Below are positions 55,323-64,000 of a stretch of 64,000 nucleotides of DNA, piece by piece. The DNA comes from Membranipora membranacea (Eukaryota; Bryozoa; Gymnolaemata; Cheilostomatida; Membraniporidae). Below the pieces are notes generated by a model. The model was not told the DNA's origin. It searched no databases and was given only the letters and a program-made list of their open reading frames with translations. The position numbers and the translations under genes are program-made. Positions within the stretch are counted from its first letter, which is position 1; every line of letters starts with the position of its first letter. The stretch lies in the NCBI GenBank assembly GCA_914767715.1, contig OU612069.1, positions 122,001 to 186,000 on the forward strand. Direction: 5' to 3'.

Positions 55323-58300
55323 TCAGGATCGCAGATAGAGGAATTTATCATCATGCAGCAGTTTAGCTAGTCTTCTGTTATATGGCATAAAGAAATCATC
55401 CATAGCTTTGATAACTCGATCAGCTACTGGCTTTTTTTTTCCTTTGTTTAACACGTTACCAGCTTGATTATTAAGATAAGGGTTAACATGGTAGTCTATC
55501 CCAAAAGCCTCCAGCACCTTTTTCATAACCGCCGGCTACAATTATAAAAACAACAAACACATTATTTTAACTTTATCGAACCTAAAACAAAAGAAAATAA
55601 AGTGAATAATCAATGATCGATAACAGACGGGTATCCTAATATTCAAACACATCCACAGTCGTACATACCCCAATCAAATAGACCAACGGTCAAACAGCCC
55701 AACAATCAAACAAGCCAATAGACCCGTGTGTACAGTCAAACAGACGAACATACTCACAGACAACAAACACCCTGCTTTAACATGTGGGAAATTTTCATAA
55801 TTAAAAAGAGTTTAGGAATTAATTTTTTTCTGATTGGATTAGTGATTTACGCAATGTGTTAATTTTTGGTTGAGAAATAGGGTAAAATACTATAATTAAT
55901 ATTCTTATTATTATGCAAATTATTAACTATATAGGTTTCCCTTACCTCACTCTTACTGTATTCCTCCATAGTAGTGAACACGAACTGATCTCGAGGTATA
56001 AATTTAAAAGCTTCTTCTATATAAACTACATACAGACTGTGCTTCAATAAACTCTGTAAAAGTATAAATTAAAGTAAGCGGTGATCCAGAAATAGTGATC
56101 TATTGATATGCACAATCTGGCTTATGGGGTTTGGGTTGTCCTTCCATTTTGGACTGAGAAGATAACTACAAAGCAATATTAACATAATCACCAAATGACA
56201 AGTTTTCAATGCCTGTATGCTATTTAAACCACATTGCTTAAGAATTAAATAAAGGTAAGCAAAGATATTACTAATAAAAGGATTTGCGATCTAGGATTCA
56301 GATATCAATAGGAATTTTTGGATTAAAGTTTTAGTTCCTTTTACAGAAAATGACTTCACATATAAGTCTGACCCGGGCATAATGTTATTTGCCTGAGATT
56401 TTAAATGCAAAGATGTCTCATTTAATAATGCGTCAGGAAATATTTTGTCAAACTGAAGAATTTATATGACCAGAACAGCGAACTTTCTTACAGCCATCAC
56501 ACCGTCGCGTCCGTCGGTCTGATAGAGACAGCCGAGTTCTCCTAAGTCTCTGATACAATCCTCCAGCTCCTTCAGTACACCCAGCAGTAGATAGTTAGTC
56601 AGGTCATTACTGAACTTCTCATATGAGATGTCCTTAAATATAAGTCCTCCTTTGTGCCAATGGTACATATAGGAGATCGCCCTGTAACGAGATACAGTTA
56701 GTATCAGTGTACAATTAACCATAAGTTAGGTCACAGCCACATCAATAGTGGGATACCCACAGCAGTCACTATTGTGTCTGCAATAATTTCGAAGCCTGTT
56801 TGTGTTATTTTTTCATTTATCTATTATATCACATCTTGTGTGGTCTGGATGTAGTCTGGTAGCATTTAACATCACTTACATCAAACCCAAGGTTACATCT
56901 GATACAAAGTAAAACACAGCTACAAGTCCAGTACAAGGTTTTTTTTATCTTCGGCAAGTTTTGCTTCTTTCTGCCCAAGTCAAATTGCTCAAAACTCTCA
57001 ACTTAAGGTTTGCTCTCCATCTGCTATAACAACAAGAAAGGCAGATGAATTCAAGCTGAAAGACTTCTAGAGCTCGGGAAAGGGAAAATAATGACAGCTG
57101 TAAAAGTGGTACCTGTCACTTTTACAGCTGTCATTATTATCCCCTTAGACAGATAAACTCTTTCAGTACCTGTCAGTACCTGTCAGTACTTGCCAGTACC
57201 TGTTATTACCTGTCAGTGGGGTGACGCAGCTGGATATGAAATCTAGATTTAGAAGTCGCCATAAATCCGAGGAACTGACTGGTAGGGGAGACGACCATAT
57301 GTGTACTATTATGCTGGTATACTTTACTGGCTAACAGATTTCCTGATATAAGATGAGACAAAGTTTTATAGAAAATAAGTCAAATGTTTTCTAGTAACAG
57401 TAAATAGAGTTCACAATAACAAATGTATCATTTCTTGATTCCTATTTTGTTTTAGTTGTTAATTTTTTTACCTCGTGTTGATAGATGTGGTTGTAACAGA
57501 ATAATGACACTCACTTTTTTGTGACTGGTTTCTGGTTTCAACTCAAACTTGATATCACTGATAATTATTGGTGAGGCTTACCTGGGCCGTAGTGGTATAA
57601 CCTGTCTTACCTGGGCCGTAGTGGTATAGTCTGTCTTGTGTCCCAATGTGTGTCTTGTCTGGAAAAGTAGCAGCAAAGAACTCAGCTGGACATTTCTCAT
57701 CAGGATAGTAATCCTATAAGTAGTGTTTATGTTATGTTACGAATATGGTAAGAAATGTCAAGATGGTTTGTTTGTGAGTCAGCTTGTGAAATTATATATA
57801 TATATACTTTTAATGTCAATCTACAATCATCTTTAGGAATGTTTTTCATGCAGTGACAGAACAAAAAAAAACTTAGCAATAAGGAAAAGCGTAGAGAAAA
57901 AGAAAAAAATACACTAGTAATAAAAATTAATAAGATTTAAAGTGCTTTCATAGTTGTTGTTTAAAATGAGTAGGTTTGGTTGCTGATCGTATCTGAATTG
58001 GTATAGAGTTAAAAGTTGTAGTGGATTTCTGCCTTAATTGATCGCTGTAAAGAATCGCTGTAAATCATCCGTTTAATGATTGAGGTGTATAAAATATCAA
58101 TCATCAATATAAATGTGCAACTTTGTATTGATCATGCCAAACAAAATACAGAGAAATAAAACATGCAATCCTTATAACAACAAACCGCTATATTTGCACA
58201 CCGGTCTCTTGTCTCAGTCTGTGATTTTAAACCACTGAAGAAATTTAGCTGCTAGGGTGCAGACTAGTCGTGTAACCATTGATGATATGTATGATAACAC

Positions 58301-60627
58301 TGAAGCTTCCCAATAAGGAATCAATGAAGACGGCAACACTACTTAATTGTGTGGTGCCAAACTTTAGTAGTACTAAACTTCAGTAAGACCAAACTTTAGT
58401 AGTACAAAACTTTAGTAGTACCAAACTAGCGGGTGGTAGTACGTACCCCTCGCTCCAGAGCTCCTGGTTGACCTTTCCTGTTACCATATGTATGATTTAA
58501 TCTGAGGAACCAGCTGGAGATATCCGTGGTGCCACATTTCCTCACTCCAATGATGTAAAAGTCCTCAAAACAAATCAGTTTAGCTCTAAAACACGTCAAC
58601 ATCACAATATCAACATCACAATATCAACATCACAATAACAACATCACAATATCAACATCACATCAACATCACATCGACATATCATCAGTCATTACTGACC
58701 GTGTCATCTTATCAGATGGTGCAGGCAGTGATCTGATATTCCCGACCTTAATGACCTGGTAATATCAAGGAGTAACAGAGTTGTTACAGGGCTGGTTACT
58801 TCTGGTAATATCAATATGCCAGGGCTCAAATAATGTCACTACTTGGCTTGATCTGGCTTGTATTGACAATTGCATTTTATGATATGTTGTTCTAAATGGC
58901 ATAATTTTCAGTCTGGGTTTTCATCTATTGGTATTTTGAGAAAGCTGGAATGTATGGTGATAGGTTGAAATTTTGGCCTTTGTATATTGCAAGGTGGTGC
59001 TTATGTCCTGTTATCAAGTCCCTGAAATATTGGCATCTCAACCCTTCTATTTGTCACGGAATCATGCAAACAAGGTCCACGATCCTATTACTTTGATATG
59101 ACAGCTGGAATAAACGAAATACTTCTAAAAATAACAAACGAAGCAGGCTCTATGTACTACCCTGTGCCTTTCTTACTCAGAGAGTAGCAGGTTGGGTGTA
59201 TAAATACAAGAGCAAGTGTTGTCTTCTCTGATATGTGTACAAATTATTGTATAGGTTCGATATTTAAATATGCTGTGTACAGTGTAATCCTCTTAATTCA
59301 GAACTCCTGTTAATTCAGATGAGTGACACAGGTCTGGTCAGTCAAAGTTTAACACATTCTAATGTCACATAATTCAAACTAATAAGGACAAAATTTGGTA
59401 GTCCCCAGAGGTTTGAATTAAGTGGAGTGCACTGTTTACTTTTATCTTGTATGTCGCACAGCGTACCTGCCTTCCTTGATATCCTGGTGGGTCGCTGGTT
59501 CACTACAATTCTGCGCGTGTTTACACCGCCCCCAACAATGACTCTGATACTCAGGCAGGTACTGAGGCTTCTCACATCTTGATAGATTTCTGTAGATTAC
59601 TTTAAGTTTGCCTGATGGTTCACTTTGTGATCCACTCAGTCGAGGCGGCACAGTCTGTAAGGCTATTTGGTTCTCTGGCCTCTGCTCGTAGGTCGGAACA
59701 GTCCGCAATGTCGGTCGGTTCTGACGAAATAAATTCAGTGGTATTTGAGAGGGCACAAAGTTTCCAAAGTAAAAATTCATGTCAATGGCAATCATTAGTT
59801 TTTTAGTAAACAACATGTTTATGTCTCCAAACAGACCACAATGTTTGATCGATGAATCCCATCCATTTACAGCAAGCAACAAAATGTTTGATTGATTGGA
59901 TCTATGGTTTTGCCCCATCAATCCATCCAGGGCAAGCAACCCATTAATCTTTGATGACTCAAAGTGTATCTTCTGATGCACATATTCATTATTGTGATAT
60001 AACAGATTTCAAGAGCCTACCACATATTGTCAAATTGTTAAAATTTCCATGGAAATAAGATTCCTCTAGCTAATTAGCTTCATAGCAAGCCCAAAACTGG
60101 CACTCTCTGCCCACCAGAAGCTGCATATTGAGGCGTTGAAGTTGAGTCTTTCAGCATTGGCTTGTGAGGACAGAGAGCCCTAATGTGAGGTCACATCTGG
60201 GTTTTCCATAGTGAATCCGAAATCTAAATGGTTGTGTTGTATATCATATTCATAGATTCACTGGAGATGTTTTGAAACTTACCCCTTGTATTTCGCCCTT
60301 GCTATCTGTGTTTTTAAGTTTCTCTGGAATATTCTTCGCATCAGTGTTTTGAGTGTCTGTTTTGATTAATGATGAATCAGGTTTCTTTTCAGCGCTGTTT
60401 GATGGTGTTGTTTGTTTCTTTTCAGCGCTGTTTGATGGTATTGTTTGTTTCTGATCAGCGCTGTTTGATGATATGATTGGTTTCTGGACAGCGATCTTTG
60501 ATACCATTTCAGTTTTCTGACCTCCTGTAGATGACTGCATGTATAACTTCCCAAGTCCTATCAGTCCGACTATTACAACCCCTAACAGTAATGAGAACAG
60601 TTTTTTGCTGCCGATATTACCAGCCAT
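55323..60627 (-). CDS. Golgi carbohydrate sulfotransferase, CHST15-like
   Basis: Exons 5' to 3': 60627-60283, 59720-59467, 58585-58447, 57713-57611, 57342-57210, 56681-56492, 56053-55946, 55535-55323. All are GT-AG with matching phases, giving 494 residues. It is a type II membrane protein: a short cytoplasmic MAGNIGSKK, a membrane helix (FSLLLGVVIVGLIGLGKLYM), a Ser/Lys/Thr-rich stem with three 11-residue repeats (SNSAEKKQTTP), then the luminal catalytic domain. The 5'-phosphosulfate loop is FYIIGVRKCGTTDIS (about 209-223) and the 3'-phosphate motif is LRHPTDRAISYMYHW (about 319-333). The C-terminus has DDFFMPYNRRLAKLL and FLYLRS. Such enzymes move sulfate from PAPS to glycosaminoglycan or glycan sugars. 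The CHST15 assignment rests on overall look and the Cys-rich CEKPQYLPEYQSHCWGRC segment; other heparan/chondroitin sulfotransferases remain possible. Exon 4 and 5 donors are tandemly duplicated. Confidence 0.85.
57090..57146. repeat. Strong hairpin in sulfotransferase intron 5
   Basis: AATAATGACAGCTGTAAAAG and CTTTTACAGCTGTCATTATT are perfect complements separated by about a dozen bases (TGGTACCTGTCA). It could fold in the pre-mRNA just downstream of the multiplied exon 5 donors. Confidence 0.75.
57160..57215. repeat. Roughly five-copy repeat of the exon 5 donor
   Basis: On the minus strand exon 5 ends CACTGACAG|GTAATA and is followed by ACAGGTACTGGCAAGTACTG and then ACAGGTACTGACAGGTACTG. 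The 10-bp unit CTGACAG|GTA repeats the exon end plus donor about five times. Confidence 0.75.
57577..57634. repeat. Two-copy, 29-bp duplication of the exon 4 donor
   Basis: CTTACCTGGGCCGTAGTGGT..ATAACCTGT and the same with ATAGTCTGT stand in tandem. On the minus strand each ends TACCACTACGGCCCAG|GTAAG, so the last 20 or so bases of exon 4 and its donor are duplicated. The exon-proximal donor keeps the frame into exon 5; using the second adds 29 nt and shifts it. Confidence 0.88.
57795..58048 (-). mobile_element. 5'-truncated LINE 3' end (copy 3)
   Basis: It matches the 6140-6466 copy: ATATATATATAC tail, AATGTTTTTCATGCAGTGAC block, then AACTTTTAACTCTATACCAA on the minus strand. It is shorter than the other copies. 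It lies in intron 3 of the sulfotransferase gene in the same orientation. Confidence 0.72.
58600..58685. repeat. 12-bp tandem repeat near the exon 3 acceptor
   Basis: AACATCACAATATC-type units, about six copies, starting some 15 bases upstream of exon 3 on the minus strand. The minus-strand TGTTGATATTGTGA units enrich T in the acceptor region. Confidence 0.7.
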
Positions 60628-62505
60628 GGTCTCTATAGTCCTCACTGCTGCTTCTCAGTAACGGTAATATTAAGTCTGTAAGGACAGCAGCTCAAACAGT
60701 CGCAGTCCTACTTTTTACAAGCTTGACTTGCCTGATCGAAGTCAACTGGATAAATAAGTCATTGAAAAAGGTCAATTATCATAAAGCTAATTAATCATCA
60801 GTTTTTTGCTCTATCACATTACTTAATACAATCACAGAGTGAGGTTATATATACATTCATTATATCCTAACTGCTGCTTACAGATTTATAGCGCTTACTG
60901 ACCACAAAGTTAATTATGATGAATTAGTACTTGTTTAACTATGTATCTCTTTTGTAAGCCAAGATATTATGCAGGGTGAATGAACCCTGTGCAGTCTGGC
61001 GGAACAACTGTCTGGCTGGTAATCGGTCACAGCGTTGTTTAAAGACAGTAGTTTATAGTGATATCAGAGACTATATCTATAGTCTCTGGTGATATATCCT
61101 TACTAACGCCCCGTTTTTAGTCCCGATACCCTGTGATACACAATGAGAAATCTTTATGTTGCTTGGTCTTTGTTGTCTTGGTACCAGCAATGATCTTTGG
61201 TACCAATACGGGTCTACGGACTGGATTCTGATGGGGCACAGGAGCACATGAGGTCGGATGCCCTTCCTGACACCACCGTGATCCTTGTATAAAGCTATTA
61301 TAGTTATAAATAGTAGCAATGAACCGTGGAGCGTGATTTAACTATCTTCGTACTACAGATAACTAGGTTACGAAAAATTTAATAGAAATCTCAATACAAA
61401 CATTACTATTAGGACATTAATAACTTGAAAGCCTTTTTTTATCCAAGTTTAGCCACGGAATTTATATCATTATACTACTAGTGGTGGAAAAACATAAGAA
61501 AGTTTTGTTCCAAATACAGCTTAGGATTTTAAATGGGGTATGACCTCACAGAGCATAATAGGATAGGCTTTATTTGTTCCTCCATATATCAGAAAGTTTG
61601 ATGCCCTGGAGTGAAATAATTGTAAAATATGTGTCACAATATAGAAATAAATTGAAAAGAAAAATTAGACTGGAGCTCTACATGAAAATGCAGCATATTG
61701 AAATCTCAACCAAGACCAGAGCGTTAATGACAGATAGCGTTAATGACGGATAGTACGTCTCCTAATTATGTGTGTGACAACAAGTTGAGTATAATGATCT
61801 TGTGACACAATACCAGGTCAAGTCTAGAACTGCGAGTTTTTCACTAAAGATTCACAGGTAGGTTTTTTGTAGGCTGTCAGCCAGAAAACTCAAGCGAACC
61901 ACAAAACAAACATAGAAGAGAGGCCATCTGCATTGATTAAACAACAGGGAGAGGACAGCAAAGTAGTATTATCCAGCACCGAATCCCTCAAAACCATGAT
62001 ATCGTCTCCCATTAGCTAGTATCATTGAAGTTCTGAGTCCAATGAGAAGCACTGTGACAACTTTTTGAATAGCTTCTGGACACAGTTGAAATTATTAGCT
62101 TTTACTGGCAAGAAATTTCTTCTCAACTTTTCTCAGCCATTTTAATTCTCCTGTCATACTCATACCAGGTAGTAGGTGCTAAGTCCATAAGATATCAGCA
62201 GGTAAGGTAAGCTCCATTTTCAGTACCTGGTCCACTGAAACCCGGAAAAATATACTTTTAAATTATGATTATTGGCATGAGAATGCCAATTATTCTAACC
62301 AAGGGAAATATCAAAACCCACAAGCTATGGCTATGAGGATTATGATTAGCATTGGCGAAGTATAGATTAGCAGATAACTCTGTGGTGACAGAACAGGGAT
62401 TATGTCTTCAATACTCAAATTGAACTATTTTTTTATCACGGCTAGTATTGAATTAAGAACCAGATCATAATAGCAGTTCACATAACACCAGCATTTACTA
62501 GAACA
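60628..62505. other. Upstream of the sulfotransferase gene, dispersed repeat only
   Basis: No gene seen. 61110-61275 is the inverted relative of 45001-45175. The region next to 60628 presumably holds the sulfotransferase promoter; no TATA box was assigned. Confidence 0.45.
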
Positions 62506-62506
62506 A

Positions 62507-62620
62507 GTTGATCCAATTTGTCCGCAGTCCGATCATTAACATTCTACTGGTGAGCCGGCGGCGGCAGCTCAAACAATAAATGCAGGTAAATTCCACCATG
62601 CTTGATCTAAACATTCACAT
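62507..62620. mobile_element. Diverged palindromic MITE
   Basis: The left end AGAACAAGTTGATCCAATTT matches the ends of the GCATTCC family, and an ATGCAGGTAAATT arm lies on the right. Pairing is weak, so the call is tentative. Confidence 0.4.
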
Positions 62621-62868
62621 CCCAGAAGAATTCATAAAACTCAATAAACAAAACTCAACATCTAATCAGACTGATCTCCCTCAGGTTCAATACTAAATAT
62701 AAAGTGTCGCTTAGTTATACACAAGTGTGCATCAGTGTATTAACCATGCAATGTACCTAGCTGTATACACCAGAGTGCATACCAGTGTAAACAACTGGTT
62801 TCTTAGCATCTTGATGTCAAATAAATTAAAAAATTAATCCACATGATGATTTATTGTTTACCTTAAAG

Positions 62869-63005
62869 ATAGACCAAGTTTGGTCCATTTGCCTGCATTC
62901 CGAGTCGCTCTCGATCCACTGGTCCCGCTGCAGGCCTTTGCCTACGGCGTGACCAGTGGAAGGGAGCAACAGGAATGCAGGCAATCGGATCAAACTTGTT
63001 CTACC
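62869..63005. mobile_element. Small palindromic MITE, family GCATTCC (copy 2)
   Basis: Close copy of 42369-42504: GACCAAGTTTGGTCCATTTG, CCTGCATTCCGAGTCGCTCT and the right-hand GGAATGCAGGCAATCGGATC with AAACTTGTTC. TA flanks both ends. It has no coding capacity. Confidence 0.72.
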
Positions 63006-64000
63006 TAAAGGCCAAAGCATTTTATAGTCAGGTAGTTACTTATGTTAAAGTTGTTGGCTTGGATTATTGAATGAGAAAAAGAGTTCCTTTCAAAAGATAA
63101 GGTAACTCTCGTTCTCTGCACGGAAGGCACCTTTTCAACTATCAATAATTCATCCCAAGTAGAGCATTGAAATATTTTATCACGCAAATCTGACACATCG
63201 TTACCATAAGTAACTGCCTGACTATTACATGCTTGGTCTTTGGTTAGACTTTAAAGATAATTGGTTTCTTTCATTTGTTATTTTGTCATTAATTGGTCAG
63301 AAATGAGATTCGGTATGTTCTAAGTTTATCTGCTGCTCATCGGAGCTCTTTTCTTTAACTTTACAACATGTTCCCAAAGTCCCTACCTGGCCATCCCTTA
63401 GACATCAGCGTATGAGCAGATTTGGAGTTTGAACTCCTGCTGCCACTGGAAAATTTGTGCTCATAGAATAAAAAACTAGTTGAGAACTAAATCTAAGAAT
63501 TACCACCTCATAGCCAATAACATGCAAAAAGCACTCTAAAAAACAGTCAATGAGCTAGGTTCAAAATAAAAGCTCTTTTAAATTTTTACTAGTGACACTG
63601 ATTTGCTAAATTCACTCCTTAATTTCATAACCTGATTTCACGTCCTGATTTCACTCCATGATGACACTCTATGATTTCACTCCCTGGTGTCACACTCTGA
63701 TTTTGACATTTTTACAACCAAAGAATCAACCATTTAATACCACTGTGTTTTCCACATTAAATCAAAGTGCATTGCTGAAGTTCTGACCATCTTATCCTTG
63801 CTTAGAAGTCTCCATACCATGATTAACTAGCCTAAGCTGAAATTCAAAATGGTTTGCTGACAGTCTAGCTTCTCATTACGATTATAATTACTAATGCACC
63901 AAAGATGAGCCTAAGCTAGGTTAGATAGATTTATAGTAACTTCCTAGTTAAAACTGATCACCTAAGGAATGGTCGCTCACAGGCAGTTATTCAGCCGGTC
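63006..64000. other. Window end, dispersed repeat and no gene seen
   Basis: 63095-63245 is related to 35926-36055 inside PWP2 intron 6 (shared GTAGAGCATTGAA.TATTTTA, GTAACTGCCTGACTAT and ACATGCTT.GGTCTTTGG). Beyond it there is AT-rich sequence with a short repeat of TGATTTCACTCC-type phrases near 63630-63700. No gene recognised. Confidence 0.45.

Noticed and set aside
59342-59466. Continuation of sulfotransferase exon 2 past 59467
   Set aside because: The frame stays open, but the conserved catalytic domain continues in exon 3 only if the GTACGC donor at 59466 is used.

Overview
The window looks like a piece of a repeat-rich, AT-rich animal nuclear genome. It has spliced genes with GT-AG introns, an extracellular CUB-like/sushi gene with phase-1 exons, Ty3/gypsy and non-LTR retroelements, tRNA-derived SINEs and MITEs. 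The lineage cannot be fixed from sequence alone. An early-branching or marine invertebrate such as a sponge is my guess. There is no prokaryotic, plastid or viral gene organisation.

Layout: 1-5640 is a recent but broken Ty3/gypsy LTR retrotransposon on the minus strand, with near-identical 208-bp LTRs and a tRNA-SINE inserted at the reverse-transcriptase active site. 7103-19071 (+) is a seven-exon gene for a 619-residue type I membrane protein: signal peptide, two CUB-like modules, two sushi domains, a Thr/Pro/Cys repeat stalk, one membrane helix and an NPAY tail. Its introns hold at least three foldback MITEs, a LINE fragment with a (CCAA)n tail, two tRNA-like SINE heads and a 215-bp tandem repeat. 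21928-22790 is a 66-bp satellite. 23198-39857 (-) is PWP2/UTP1, an SSU-processome WD40 protein, resolved into 19 exons with a GC 5' splice site after exon 1. 40287-44240 (+) is the V-ATPase proteolipid subunit c in four exons, head-to-head with PWP2 across about 430 bp. 47338-51370 (-) is an OHCU decarboxylase (URAD) ending in the peroxisomal signal SKL but lacking the family's catalytic His. 55323-60627 (-) is a type II Golgi carbohydrate sulfotransferase in eight exons. The rest is intergenic sequence with LINE 3' ends, palindromic MITEs and dispersed repeats.

The most striking feature is shared by several introns. Minisatellites are built from copies of the splice junction itself. In PWP2 the 5' splice sites of exons 8, 9 and 11 and the 3' splice site of exon 14 are tandemly multiplied (about 8, 3, 28 and 60 copies), with a few bases of exon in every unit. 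The neighbouring sulfotransferase gene shows the same thing at early stages (2 copies after exon 4, about 5 after exon 5). This suggests a recurrent process that amplifies AGGT-containing exon/intron junctions, giving ladders of potential splice sites. The genes are unrelated housekeeping, transporter, urate-pathway, glycan-modification and cell-surface genes; I see no functional cluster. All gene models come from reading splice sites and conserved protein motifs by eye, without a database search.
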